A stretch of 64,000 bases of DNA from Lycorma delicatula. Taxonomy: Eukaryota > Arthropoda > Insecta > Hemiptera > Fulgoridae. Numbering within the stretch: position 1 is the first letter of the stretch; each line of letters begins with the position of its first letter. The position numbers and the translations under genes are program-made. The notes beneath the pieces were generated by a model that made no database searches, had not been told where the DNA came from, and was given only the letters and a program-made list of their open reading frames with translations. This document shows, piece by piece, positions 11,432 to 24,815 of this stretch. The stretch lies in assembly GCF_047948215.1 (NCBI RefSeq), contig NC_134455.1, positions 162,050,575 through 162,114,574 on the forward strand. The letters run 5' to 3'.

Positions 11432-14400
11432 TACAATTTCCTATTAGGAAAATCCGGGCTCCTACATGTACAATAAAGAAAAATAATCCCATCTTTAAAC
11501 TTCCTACACATGCTTTTTCCCCTACTGATTTTAATGAATAAATGTACATTACAGTGGTTCAGAGAGTTTTGTAATGTGATCTGTAAATGCTAATAGAAGC
11601 ATCCTAACTTAGTCAATAAATTATTAATTTTATTTTAAAGAAAAGCTCAAAAACGTTTCGATATATAAAATACATTATTTTTCCTGGCAATAGATACTAT
11701 AAATGTGTGAATTTAAATAAAAATTGAATCAGAAAACGATGTATTTATATTTTCTGTTAGACTAAGCTCTTGATTTAAATGAAAAATGTTAAAAAGGAAT
11801 AAAAGTAATTCCGAATTTGTTTAAATTCATAAGCGATCGGACTCACTTGCAGAAATAAATACTTAGAAGAACAGACTACATTTTTCGTGACTAAAATCCA
11901 GTAAGTAATATCAAGCAGTGAAAATATAAATCAGAAAATTAAATTATCATACGGTTGATTACATGAACCTCTCTGCCATGGTGTGTTCTTTATCAGTATT
12001 AAAAGGTAAGAAATTATTTAAGCAGAAATAATCAAGCCGGTAACTCTCTACAGAAGGATTCGTTTAATATTTTAATTTAAGTAAGATATTTTAAGAAAAA
12101 CGGTTATCTATATAAGTATAAGCGGATAAGACCAAATTAAATACTAAGCAATCGGTGGTACCATTTAAGCCTTCTCTAATTTATTCTAAAATTGATTCGA
12201 CTGTTTTTACACATATAACTTTATAATTCATCCTTCGTAATAAATTTTTTCATAAGTGAATGAATAATAAAACAAAATTTGTTCCAACTAAATAACTACA
12301 TCTCTCTAAGTTAAATGTAAGATTATATTTTAATGCATAAAATCGATAGACTATTGAAACAGAAATGCCACTTGACACAAGTAGTGTGTCCAATTATATG
12401 ACATAACATTCTATGCGCTACATAATAATGAAAAATTGAACAGAATACCGAAACATGTAATCTAATTAATATAAAATATCATTCTAATATTATATTTAAA
12501 CTAATTTCACTACGCAATATTTGTCTGATCTTATGATAAACAAAAATGTTTTGATTACCGTTATACAAGATGAATACACAGGTACTAACAAGCGATAACA
12601 TTTAAGTTACGCAGTTCTTTTATTGCAGTTGAATTCATTTAGACGTGAAAACTGTATTACATGATCCCATAAATGAATAAGGTAGGTGATTTGATTTTCT
12701 TCTTGTAGAAATACCATGAAGTACTGCTAGTAAACATCACTAGATTTCAGTAAGAATTTAAGAAAGTCTTTAGTTGCATCTCTATAAAAATGGATGCAGT
12801 CTGGATATTGTCGTAAATTTTTAAAACGTGCTAACTCGTAAGCGTGTTATTACTAGCAATTATTATTATCAATTAATCATTATTATATTAATGATTTATT
12901 GTAACCCATGTATGAAAGAAATGATCAAGAGCAGGGAAAAACAGACGTAATAAGAGACGATCTAACCGTACAGGAACCACAAATTCTATCCGAGAAGTAT
13001 TCTTCAGGAAGATCGTCCAAATAGGGACACAGATGGATACCCAATTAAACTATAATAGTTTCAATTATACCTTACCGGAGTTTAGTTGTTTTTAATCGCG
13101 ACTGTAATAGTTGAACGTAAATAAATGATTGATATACTTTAAAAAGCACTTATTCTCAACGTTGATGCCAAATGTTCCTCTTTTGAGTGGTGTACGAGAT
13201 TACCCCTCTATATTATAAACTATTAGGCCTTTCTTCAAAAAAAGGCATTAAGCTTTACAATATTCTAAAAAGTAATGTATAGGAAGAAAGGTTTTACTGG
13301 TGATCAATGTGTCTATGCACGAACAATTTCAATATTCAGCATTTCAATGTCTATTCATTACAACTTGTAACATCTATGAAATCAGAATATGCGAGATTTT
13401 GAAAGAGAATAAAAGTTAAAATAATTACAATTACCTCCTTAATATTTTTCCGATTAAATTTATTTTTTTATCAAAGTGGGTGTGATGGCCAGTTATTACG
13501 TAATAAATTTCTGCAATATTGTTGGTTTAGTGTTAATAAAAAGATGTTAATTTTATTAAGATCTTGTTTTACGTATCTTTATGTAAAATGATTTCTTACC
13601 GTTATCAATCGTGATCATTGTTATGGGTAAATTATTGTAATCTAGAATTAATAAAAAACGGAAAGTATACTTCCCTTGTCTTCCGCTTTATCTTTCCTCG
13701 TATTTTTCGGTACTGTGTACCACGACTTGAGAAAGATGATATATAAAGGAAAATAATACCCTCTACGTGATTTTTATTTGTAATGCAAATCAATTACAAT
13801 AATTTTATCATAACGTTAACGGATTAAATACGAGTACTTAACTTGACTTTTTACAAATATTAGTGTTTTATTAGCATGTAATAAATACAAAGGTTACATA
13901 ATTAAAATTTTTATTTTGTTAATTACATATTACTTTTATTTGGTTAATCAAATAAACCTGTCTGATGAAGTTAATTGAGTGTATAACAGAAACAAATATT
14001 CTATGTTATTGTAGATTAAAATCAATTTTGTTTTTCCTTTTTAATGAAATATATTTTTTTTAAAAATGACAGGTTTGCCTACTCTATTATTTCTTTGCTA
14101 TTGCACGCCATTATTTTATGTAATTTTATGACTTACTTATTTCGCCAAAATGTTTGTTTTTATCTTTTTTTATTTTGTAATTCGGGTTATATTAGTAAAT
14201 GAAAAAAAAAATTAATAATAAAAATGTTCAAGCATAGATATTAAAGACAATCTATACATTATGCTACATAGTGAACACTAGAATTTGAAACTTACATTAT
14301 TGCACCGATTTCGTAATAGCTGTATAAGATTCTTGAATGCTCATATTATGCATACCATGCATACATTCTCCCGATCCATTACGGAAAGTACAGATCCAGG

Positions 14401-14798
14401 GACGTTTTCCTTTCTAAAAGTTTCCTAAAAATATTTCCTATTTATGAGAAACGAACTGGTATAACATTAAACAGAAAATTTGTTATATTGTCGGTTATTT
14501 AAAGTATTCCTTGTAAAATTAATCATACTTTTCAATATTAAATGAGGAGGAATATTTAAAAAAAAAAATGTTTTGTACTTTAAAAAAATATCTTAGCTAT
14601 AATATTAGGTTATGAATAATTTTCAGTAAAAGACTGCTTCTAAATATCCGAAAATTAGGAGAAATAATTGAAAAAGAGGGTTAAAATATTTTTATGATTA
14701 GGGCATATTTTGAATAATATTTAAAAAATATATTCTGATGGGCTTATAACTTCATAAAAACAAAAAAAGAATCCTGTTTGTTCCGAGATGATTTTTAA
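11432..14798. other. AT-rich non-coding stretch
   Basis: More than 3 kb without any frame, repeat head or RNA motif that I can support. Confidence 0.55.
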
Positions 14799-14995
14799 AA
14801 GATAAAAAAGTAAATTTTAAGATTTGTGTTTTCTTATAAAGTTTTAAGAAGGTAGTTATTGACTAAAGGTTTCTTCTGCTGCTAATTAAATTTTTGCAAC
14901 TCACCACTTTGAAGGGGGTGAGTGATGGTATTCAATGATCATAGACGGGAAAGTTAGATTTCGTATATCTCTTTACAGAATAGTCACATCATTCG
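14799..14995 (+). repeat. Diverged repeat unit B, copy 1
   Basis: Shares ordered blocks with 15990-16432: AAGATTTGTG-TT-TTAAG, GAAGGTAGTTATTGACT, GCTAATTAAATT, then GTGAGTGATGGTATTCAATG and AGATTTCGTATATCTCTTTA. The copy here is uninterrupted. Divergence is substantial, so it is an old dispersed or tandem duplication. No coding sequence is seen. Confidence 0.7.
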
Positions 14996-15989
14996 GTCAG
15001 ATTTCTTACAGGAACAATACTTTTGAATCGTTTCGTAGAAATTCAAAATGCCATCTTTCTTAGCTCCACGTAGATAAATTGACTTAGCTGTTCCAAGGTG
15101 TGGTATTTTCTTTGCAAATAATATTGTAAAAAATTAATTGTTATAATTCTAATTAGATTCCTTAGCGATCTTACAATTTTTACAATTTTTTTTTATTAAT
15201 TAACACTTAATAGATCAGTAAAATAAAATTATTACATCAATATTAATTCCAACATTATATTTAAATGTAAATTTAAATATAATTTTTCTAAGATTAAGCT
15301 TAGATTTCTTATGAATGTTAAGGTGTAAATTTCCCATAAATTTAATGAATTTTAACGTGTTTTTTTTTATTATCACAAATAGATATTCTATATGAAAAAA
15401 ATCAAGAAAGAACTTTAAAAAAATTTATCAAAACGTTTTTACTTAAATATAAAACTATACAAACTTTTTGACCGTTAAGTAGTCATTAACAATAATAAAT
15501 AATGAAGAAATAGAATTAAAAAAGTAAATTAAAAATAAGAAATGTAATAAAATAAAATCGTTAAATATTACAGAAAAAATATTTTACAAACACAAAAATA
15601 AAAAAAGTTATCTGTTGACAAAATATATGAAGTAAAAAATATTCGGATAATCCCAATCAAAAGTGTCAAAACTATTTTTTATTTAAGGTTTTTAACAAAA
15701 AAATACAAAAGTATTTTTTATATCCTTATATATCCTTTAAATTTTGTTCGTGGGAGGAGATGCATTTCTGATTGGTGTACGATTTATACTACCTCCATTT
15801 TTTTTGAGAAAAATTTTATCTCATCCGAATTTTAGTTATTGAGTAATTAGATTTCAACAGTAAATTTTTATTGGTTTCGATCTTTTCGAATTTTAAGTTA
15901 ACTTTTCATTTTCGATTGTAACTGCGTGAAAGATAATCTTTGAGTCAATTTTATTTTAATATATTTTTATAAATATTAACTGATTAAGT
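14996..15989. other. AT-rich spacer between unit B copies
   Basis: Nothing beyond AT-rich sequence. A patch near 15730-15960 has GC slightly above background but no frame. Confidence 0.5.
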
Positions 15990-16432
15990 TAGGTAAGAAA
16001 GTAAATTATAAGATTTATGCTTTCGTATTAACTTTTAAGGAGGTAGATGTTGACTGTAGTTTTCTTCTTGCTAATTAAATTCTGTTGCTGTAAAAATTTT
16101 ACAATCGAAGTTCTAAGGTCCTAACACAGGTAGTTTACTACTTTATTCGGATTTGAATGCTAGGTCGTGAATACCGGTGTTCTTCGGTGGTTGGGTTTCA
16201 ATTAACCACACGTCTCAGGAGTAGCTGAACTGAATTTGTTCAAGACTACAAATTTACCGGTAGAGTTACATAACACTGATAAGTCGCTAATGGCTTTAAT
16301 TGTTGATGCGACTATAAATAAAGGTATTAAAAAAAAAAATTTTACAATTCACCGTTGAATTTAAAAAGGTGAGATATGGTGTTCAATAATCATAGATGAG
16401 AAACTAGATTCCGTATAGCTCTTTAAATAATG
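15990..16432 (+). repeat. Diverged repeat unit B, copy 2, interrupted
   Basis: Second copy of the unit at 14799-14995. It is split by a 229-bp insertion (16106-16334). Left of the insert it carries AGATTTATGCTTTCGTATTA, GGAGGTAGATGTTGACT and GCTAATTAAATTC; right of it, GTGAGATATGGTGTTCAATA and AGATTCCGTATAGCTCTTTA. Confidence 0.7.
16092..16348 (+). mobile_element. SINE-like insert with perfect 14-bp TSD
   Basis: An insert at 16106-16334 ends in a poly-A tract and is flanked by identical AAAAATTTTACAAT at 16092-16105 and 16335-16348. The insert contains GGTTGGGTTTCAATTAACC and ACACGTCTCAGGAGTAGC. I recognise these as a short retroposon body without a clear tRNA-like A box. The uninterrupted paralogue at 14799-14995 shows the empty site, which confirms the insertion. 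Confidence 0.85.
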
Positions 16433-17805
16433 AATACATAATAAAATTACATGTTTTGTAATTTTTTATAATATTATTTACATATTAATTAATTATTACG
16501 TGACTGTACATATTAATTTACCCATAGCAACTTATTTGTATTAATTGTGATATTAAATATGAATAAAATCCTTACTTCTTATTGTAACGTAATGACTAAT
16601 TTAAATTTATTTAGTTATAGAATTAAACCGATAATTGATTAGGTAGAGAAGTTTTCTGCACCGGCTAATCGGTTTGAAAACATTTATTGGAGGGTTTTTG
16701 CAGAAAGGATCAGTGTAACCAAATTATCATAAAAGATCTGTTCTACATCATATTTTACATGTTTAAATTTTATTTCCCGTCCATATTTAAAAAAAATAAT
16801 GCCAACGAGAATTTTGCAAAATCATTTTTTTTCTGCTCTAAATGAATAGAGAATGATATTTTTTTAGGGATATCTTAATTGTATGAATAAATAGTTCATT
16901 CTTATTAGAAGAGTAGTTTTCTCTTACTCAAGTCTTCTCATTACCATAATATAATGATAAATTTTCTCTGAAATCGTTATTTGAAACGCAATAAAGAATA
17001 CTACAACGTAAACTCAAATAAGCTGTTTATAACTAACATATATTTTTGTTTAAATTATATCAACTTAAAGTACAAATGAGAACTTTCTTACCGAAACAGT
17101 TGTAACAATAAATAAAAACATTTTCTATTCGTTCAATAATTGGATCTAAATGTTGTTTATATATTAGACATCTAATTAATTTTAATTAATTATTTCATGA
17201 AACTATTATGTCTACTTTATATCTGTAACGAAAGTCAATGTAAAAGTAAAAAAGAAATAATTGATTCTATTCTTTTCTTTTTGTTTTACACAAAATGATT
17301 TACTAGGTTATATGAGAAAAATCCTATTACACAACAGCAAATTGAAACAGGGCTTTGCAATATACTCTTATTTATAAGGCTATTATCAGGAGGTCTCTTG
17401 AGCACATAATACTAGTAATTACTTCATTGTAACAGCCTTTAAATTCTTTTTATTTATTAATTATGTTATTACCACAGAATATGCTCGTATATCAAAATTA
17501 TTGTTAATACTTCATAAATTACGAAAATGTTTTAATAAAATCCCACAGAATCAGAAAGTTAATAAAGATTATTAGCAATTGGTGTATTTAATATTAAAAT
17601 ATACATAAATGTAACTAATCAATAAATGTTATTAGTCTAATTAACTATTAGTTGACTTGGTAGTTAATAAACGAATTTAGTTATATCAAATTTTTAGTGA
17701 TAAAAAAAGAAAATTAATAACAAAAGACTGAACATCTTGTGATACTCACTGAATATGCTGCAGAGAGAACGACGTTTTAATAAATTTAATAAAACTTCAA
17801 TAATT
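16433..17805. other. AT-rich non-coding stretch
   Basis: No gene or recognisable repeat seen. Confidence 0.55.
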
Positions 17806-18627
17806 TGGAAATATACAGGGCTCGAACAGAGTACGAAAGCATAAAATTCGATTAAACAGGTAAACAACTAAAAATTAAATGGTTATTGCATCAGTGTTGT
17901 TCAAGAACTGAAAGAAGTAGACCGCGGAAAACATTTACAGCGTTGTCGTTGGTTTTGTTTTTTCTTGATTACAACGGTATTGAAATTTGGGATCGTGTTT
18001 ATTTTAGCGACGAGACATGGTTTCACTTGGATGACTACATTAACAGCCAAAACTGCCGAATATGGAGCGCTGAAAATCCTCACGCGTTTCATGAAGGACC
18101 ATGTGAACAACAAAGCTGTGGATGGTGTGTTTTATCGCATCTTAATAGAACAATTTATTGCCATGTTAGATTTACAATAATGAGAATTTTGGTTCCAGCA
18201 GGATAACACAACGTGTCATACTGCTAACGAAACGCTGAATTTGTTACGAGAATCTTTCGGCCATCTTTTGATATCAAAATGGTGTGGCTCTAAGATCTCC
18301 AATATTACACCAGTAGACATTTTCCTTTTGGGGTATTACAAAAGTGTGGTTTTTAAAAACAATCCTCATATACTAAAAGAGTTAAAGTCTAACATTGAAA
18401 GGGATATTTCAAACATAACTGAGCAAACATTACGAAAAGTGGCTGCAAATATTATGCAACGTGTACGAACCTATATCGGAATCACAGGAAATCATTTTGA
18501 ACATCTATTGTAAAGTTATTAAAGGTAATTTCAATAATATTGTATAAGTATTTAATTAACATTAATATTTTTTTAATAAATTCACGTCTAAAACAAAGAG
18601 GTTGCGTTATTTTTGAAACAGCCGTTA
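17806..18627 (+). mobile_element. Mariner-like element, decayed
   Basis: The transposase relic described at 17890-18513 is followed by AT-rich sequence and GCGTTATTTTTGAAACAGCC at about 18604-18623. This matches the end-type (CGTTATTTTTGAAAC) seen in this insect mariner-like group. The left end near 17815 (TACAGGG) is compatible with the opposite terminus but is too eroded to confirm as an inverted repeat. The boundaries are estimates. Confidence 0.6.
17890..18513 (+). pseudogene. Mariner/Tc1-like DDE transposase, frameshifted
   Basis: Catalytic core of an insect mariner-like transposase. The first aspartate block is VYFSDETWFHL (about 17998-18030), with YINSQNCRIWSAENPH after it. The second is FWFQQDNTTCHTANETLN (from 18187) and the third block is VDIFLLGYYKSVVFKNNPH, ending with a helix-rich tail and HFEHLL-stop at 18513. 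The N-terminal HTH domains are missing. The frame changes near 17970 and again after about 18110, and tandem stops TAA TGA occur at 18178-18183. A stretch between the first and second catalytic blocks also seems shortened. The final block reads VDIFL where an intact enzyme has PCDFFL. It is not functional. Confidence 0.88.
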
Positions 18628-18829
18628 TCATGTTCGACAAAAGTCTTATTATTCATTGTGCACTCCGTAGTTGGGCAAAAGCTGAATATTTTGCTTAATT
18701 AAAAATTAAAATTTGTTTAATTATTTGTAAGTTTAATCAATTATAGTTTTATTTTCAAGTTTTCCGACCCATGCTGGGTCGGTATAACGAGTTTGAGTAA
18801 TGAATGTGTTTTAATTATTGTTTCCTTGT

Positions 18830-18833
<4 letters not shown>

Positions 18834-18899
<66 letters not shown>
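18834..18899. repeat. (GT)33 microsatellite
   Basis: An uninterrupted 66-bp GT run. The Cys-Val open frame through it is an artefact. Confidence 0.97.
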
Positions 18900-18901
<2 letters not shown>

Positions 18902-21900
18902 TGATTTATAGCTGTTTATTAAATCCAAAATTAAACACCAGAGACATAAAATCAGGAAATAACTGTTGCATTATTTTGCGGAGCTCGGAGGTTATAGTGC
19001 ACATTCTTAGAATTCTAACGGATTCTGAAATCGATAAAAAAGTTAACGGATTCTGTATTTGTGAACATAAGTTTTCGACGCTTCGTTTTCACATACCACT
19101 TTTTTTTTAAAAACATTCACACAATTTACCTGTAAACTAAAGCAGCTGAGGGATCAGTCTGCTGAAGGCCATCTTTATTTGTGTTTTCTGTATTATTCCA
19201 AATTTAGTGGGCTCGGATGGTAGTTAGTGTAGTAATAGTGTAGCATGGTAGTTCTAGAAAGAAATATCTAGTATAGAAAATTGTGGTAATAAAAGTAAAA
19301 AAAATTATTTAAACTAGAATACACCAACATCACAGAAATTCTGCAATAATACCGAAAAGAAAATGAAGCTAATCTCCATCCAAAACGAAGGTTTGGTTCA
19401 GTTCTCTTTCAGAAATTACTAGAAGCATGTAGTACCCATTAAATTACACCATTTTCCTTTATCGTTATTTTCCCTTTTCTAGTTTTAGTATTTTTGCTTC
19501 TACTGACAAAATACTTTTATCTATAATGCAATATGCTCAACAGAAAAAAATACTTTAATTTGTCGCTTTATACATGATTATTCAATTATTCCACATTTTC
19601 TTACGGCTGTTCATTTGTAAAGAACGTGAGATATAGGAGGCAACAATCCCTGATGGTTTCTCATAAAATGATGAAATTAAAAAAAATAAATATTTTCTTC
19701 AGATTAGAATACAATAAATAATACCCGATCACATCAGGGATAATATTTCTTTCTTAATGTCGGAAAAAATTGAAAATAAAGATTTACACTTTTTTTATTT
19801 ATTACTTTCATTTATTCTGTGCTTCCGTGAAATTGATTATAATAACCTAATTGTTCAATAATTCTTAGGTTAAAAAAATAAAAGAAACAGAAAAACCATG
19901 TACAACCAAGTAATCAACAATTTTGTTACACTTTTAAATCCACGTTGAGAACAAAGATTTTCTAATAAATAAAATGTATAGCAAATCACGTACATGGATT
20001 TTAAGTCTCATCCAAGAAAATTCACATTAGTTAGATACGCCTAGAACTAACTGTTACAGAGAAACAGACGGTTTTCTATAACCTACAAAAATATTTTGTT
20101 AATCTAATAATGCGCATGTTTTGAGCAAGTAAACAAGCTAAATATAAACTGTCCATTAATAAATGTAGACATAATCTTCATTTATTTGTTTACATTTGTT
20201 AACAGTATTACGCATTTTATGTGATTATTTATAAATAAAAAAAGGCATGTTGGAATATTTTATGCTTTTATTTCATCCAAGCGCATCTTGGATAAGAAAT
20301 ATATTTTCATGCTTTTTCTTAATTACAAGAATTAAAATTTAAAGTAAAACTATGTCACAATTAAATTATCTCATCTATTTGTTTATCATATTACTCTTTT
20401 AAATTAACTTTTGTTATCAATTCGTTGTGAAGGTCTTTTATAGATAAAACAATTTTTTTCTTTATGTCTACAAAGAATGCTGTAATTTTTCGAAGATATT
20501 TTTATAATTATATATTTATTATAAAGGACAAAATTAACTCTTAAACCAATAAAAGTTGTTGAGTAAAACTAACTATTTTTAATCATCAGCGGTATAGGAT
20601 TTTATTTCATTATTATTTTCTTCTTTTTAAATATATTTATGTTTGCTGGTTTTTGTTAATTATAGAGAAAATACAAATTAATATTATTGAGAGAGGTACG
20701 TCCACTTCTTCGTGTAAACAACACTTGTTATCTAAATTCAATTGACAGGTGAGTGTCAATCTGTTAGTACCTACTAATTGTAATAATGCATCCTTACAAT
20801 AAGTGTAAACTATGTACGAGACCACCCTAGCGAACCTATGGTACTTATGTCGATTTTTAACTCAATACTTCTTTCTGGTGTGGAATGTGATAATTTACGT
20901 TTGAAGATGCACTCTTACGTATATACTGCACTCTTCTTTGCTAATCTTGTTTGTGTTAAGTTTCTGGCGTAGTAACAGGATTGAAGGAGAGATATCCTCT
21001 ATAAAGTCAACTTAAAATTCAATCCAATCAAAAGAACAGTTGCAAGTGAGATATGTAAAACTTCGTTGCAGAAATAAAAATAAAACTAATTAATAACGTT
21101 TCTGTATCAACAAAAGTTATCTATTTTTATTTTTTCTTGTTGAATAAAAAAATAGTTATTTTTCGATAAATTGTAAAGAAATTGGATTTACTAAATACTT
21201 AGTCACAGCTGTTTATTTCTCAAATTAAAGCAATACCAGCATTTATATTGATAGCCTACTAATGATATTTAAAATTATATAAGTATAAGTTAAAGTAATG
21301 AGTTGCCAAATCGCTCGATGTTTACCGTAAAAATGATGACTTCTGTGGATGAGCGCATGCATGTTGTTTTGGTGCGCGCGCGTGTTTGTGGGCTTTTCCG
21401 TACATAAACACGAACTCATAATTTAGCAAAGACATACTTATACTAGTTAATAGTATGTGAAAAGAATTTCTTTTTGGGTTTGAATAACAAAAAATATTCA
21501 ACAAAATTCACGCAAATGATTTTCCCAAACAACATTTCACTTAACTTAAAAAATAATAAAATTATAGATCAAATCACCTCCAATTGGGAAAAAGAAAATC
21601 AAAACTAAAATTTTTTTTATAAATTATCGTTTGAGAAAACTATTGTTAGTGAAAAGATAACTAACTAGGGAACACTAGGGAACACGTGAGAATGTTTAAG
21701 AGGTTAAAAGAGGTCAGTACAGCACGAAACTAGGGAAGGATTTTAAAATTAGGTGGAAATTCAAGTTTTTACAATAAGATGAAACAGTTGTCACAGTTCT
21801 AACGAATAAAAGCAGCTGAGTTTGTAACGATTTTAAATCACATTCTACATCAAATTAAATTTGTTTCTTTTTTAAATATTACAGCCCTTATAAACAGGTC

Positions 21901-23564
21901 GTTTACATTAAAATAAAAACAAAAAACAAACAAAAAATCACACACACACACATACATCATGTTTTATTTTTTTACTACTCCCGTGATTTCGATAAACAAT
22001 TAAAAAAAAACGTTATTAAAATCATGTTAAAATATAGACTATTTACTTTTACTATGTTAAAATTAATTTAGTTTCTGTAAAATTCAGTGACGATACGACG
22101 TAAAAAATTGTTATCTCCTCCCAGATATTGCATAGTATTGAATAGGGATAAACTATAATTAACAATTTCACTATTCTAATTTTTTTTAAATAGTCATTTA
22201 TAAACTTTCAATAATGTCTGCAAAGATAGAGAAAAGTTAATGAAAAAATAAATTGATTTAGAAACTTTTAGTCAACTCCCTACAACGCTGTTAACAGCTA
22301 ATGACGATTATCGCCGTTCAATGATAAAAATATTAGAAATTACTTATAAACACGCCTTACACCTTTTAATAAGTGAACTTATTACTACATTTATGCTTTA
22401 ACTGAGAGAGCACTTGATTTATTTTCAACAGATAAACAGATCTCATTTTCCATCTTCTAAAATAAATTATTTTGATTGTACGAATTATGTATATTCATGA
22501 TGATGTACAGCATGTCATAATTTTTTTTTTTTAGCATTAAAAAACTGATACATAAAATTGCTTACAAACGTCTATGTAACGTAAAACTACAACTTGAAGT
22601 CATATAAGCATTAAAATAAAACTCAACATTTTACTTACATTCACGATAATCGTATTTTATACTGTAATGAATTTCATGGGTTTGAAAATATGAGTAACCA
22701 TTAAAGTGGTGCAAAAATCCTTATTTTTGCGTTGTTGTAAAAATAAAATATAAAAATTAACAGCATAACATTTTGTAGTTTAAATGAGGCCTTAAAAACA
22801 TGTAAAAAGTAAAGTGTTTTAATCTTTTACAAAATTTGATTTTGTCCAATAAAACTTCAACTCAGAAGTATTTTGATTCATCATCATTTCCAACTACATT
22901 TTTACAATTTTGATAGCTCCCTTTTCTTTTAGATTGTGTATAATTTTTACTCCTTTTCGGTCTTTCTCTTTTACACCATCTACTGAATCTTCTAGGGCTG
23001 ATTTAATTAGTTTTTTCCTCGCATGATATATTCCCAGAAAATTATCTCTTCAATTCTGATTTACTATGGTTAAGCTTCTATTCTTCTATTATCTCTTCTC
23101 AATCAGCCAATCTAATTTCCTCCATGTTCACATTTGAAATGTCTCTGCCCTTCCATTTCTTCTTTTTTTGTCCAGTGCGCTAGACAAATGTACAAGTTTG
23201 TGATGAAACAAATCGAAAGCACCTAAGTAATCGATCTCTGCTCTTCTAACAGAACAATAAAAATCTACCTCGTACCCAGATACCTACAAATAATCTACCT
23301 ACAGATCTACCTACAAATAACCCAGTAATATAATACATACATCAATGTTAAGCCTTCCCTAATTAATCATTTTTAAAATGAGATTTTAATTATCTGAGAC
23401 AACATATTCAGAAATTAGAAATAAAAAAAGTCTTGATTATTTTAAACTACATTATTTTTTTTTTTAATGTAACATTACAGCTGTGTTAAATATTAATAAA
23501 CAAAATCTTTTTACTTAAAGTTCAGTCATGTATCCAATTCTCCTCTACGTTTTTCGCTATCTTC
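18900..23564. other. Long AT-rich non-coding stretch
   Basis: 4.7 kb with no supportable gene. The minus-strand sequence around 22860-23240 is suggestive of degraded coding (Lys/Glu-rich, several stops), but I could not tie it to a family. A short imperfect array of CTACCTACAAATAA units lies at 23277-23322. Confidence 0.5.
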
Positions 23565-24720
23565 TTTAGGACAGTCATTTACTATCACAGGTTAAATGTA
23601 TAAAACAATTTTCCGTCATTTCATTTATTAACGGTTTAAGTTTTAAATAACCAGCCTTTTTTTGTACATTTTCACAGTAAGGTTTTCGATCATCTCCGTT
23701 CATTATATTAATTCCATTTTTCTAAACGAACATCTTAACATAATGTTAAGCTACATATATTTATACATCTGATAATACTATCTCGATTAGATTCAAAGCC
23801 GGACTTCTAAGAACCCGATGTTCACGTTTTTTTAAAAGTTCATAAACTGATACGGTCATCTTCCAGTTTCAGGTAACAAAATTAACTCATTTAAATGCGA
23901 TTTTAGCATTGATTAAATAAATTCAATACGGTTTTTATTCAGTCAGCAGTCACGTCACTTTTCTTGGAGTTAATAAACTTGTAACTGCTTGAATTTTGAG
24001 TTTATCTAGTGAAATATCGATAACTAGCACAGACTAGGGAAGACTGGTAATTGATCTTTCAGATGTCCTTTACTAATTTCATAAAATTGTTTTACGTCCA
24101 TGTCATAATAGTCATCACTACTTGAACTGGCTGTAAAAGTTAACACCGTATTTGGAATGAACTGCATTTCTTCTCCGGCATGGATAATTATTTTACGATC
24201 TTTTTTTTTTATCAGCACTGTAAGTCCTTCACCACTATCATTATTTCATAGCTGTGTTGTCGAATGTGAAATGAAAATATAAAATCCTCCAAATAAACAA
24301 TTATAGCGTTACATTTTCTTAATTAATAATTTCCTTTAATTATTAAATTTTTTTTCCAACGGAAATCGGTTCGCTCAATTTAAAGTCTAAAATTTTAAAG
24401 TAGCCAATTCCTTCTTTTTGGCTGAAACCCATTAAATCTTCTTCTTATAACGGCTTTATGAACGCCCTCTAATCCACCGACAGGTTTTAAATGTTGTTTT
24501 TACTTCTTCGAAGTGCTCAACGAACTACATTAAAAATCATTCACATTTCTTTTCGAAGTTCTTCAACTTGTGATCTTGATACTTCACAAACAGCACCAGT
24601 TCTTTCTTTATATTTTTGATTGGCTATTATATGCTTTTGATTTGTTAACTTTTCTATCCTTATAGCTTTCTTCTTCATTAAATCATTTATATTTTTAACA
24701 ATTACACGTATACCTGACTA
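23565..24720 (-). pseudogene. DDE_3/IS630-Tc1-mariner type transposase relic
   Basis: Read on the minus strand, an eroded HTH segment comes first (ERTGAVCEVSRSQVEELRKE, about 24610-24550). The catalytic region at 24240-24030 follows: SGEGLTVLIKKKDRKIIIHAG, then FIPNTVLTFTAS and DDYYDMDVKQFYE. Next come VYELLKKREHRVLRSP and LNLIEI near 23860-23790, where intact relatives read GH-VLRLPPYHP-LNPIE. The tail ends FIHLTCDSK, similar to the acidic/Ser end of the family. At least four stops or frameshifts are visible and the VLDNASYH-type segment is damaged. It belongs to a group common in insects as 'DDE superfamily endonuclease'. The longest intact piece is 64 codons (24024-24218). Confidence 0.75.
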
Positions 24721-24786
24721 TGAAATATTTTATTCTTCATGATGGATTTAAATTAATCTATAACAGATCAAAAGTTAAACTATTGC

Positions 24787-24815
24787 TAATAATAATAATA
24801 ATAATAATAATAATA
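24787..24815. repeat. (TAA)n microsatellite
   Basis: About nine TAA/AAT units just downstream of the element border at 24.9 kb. Confidence 0.9.

Noticed and set aside
18793..19110. 105-codon frame with a poly-Cys-Val stretch
   Set aside because: Produced by translation through the (GT)33 microsatellite.
22860..23240. Possible LINE C-terminal remnant on the minus strand
   Set aside because: Lys/Glu-rich translation hinted at the tail of an RTE-like protein, but I could not find two or more ordered family motifs, so no call is made.
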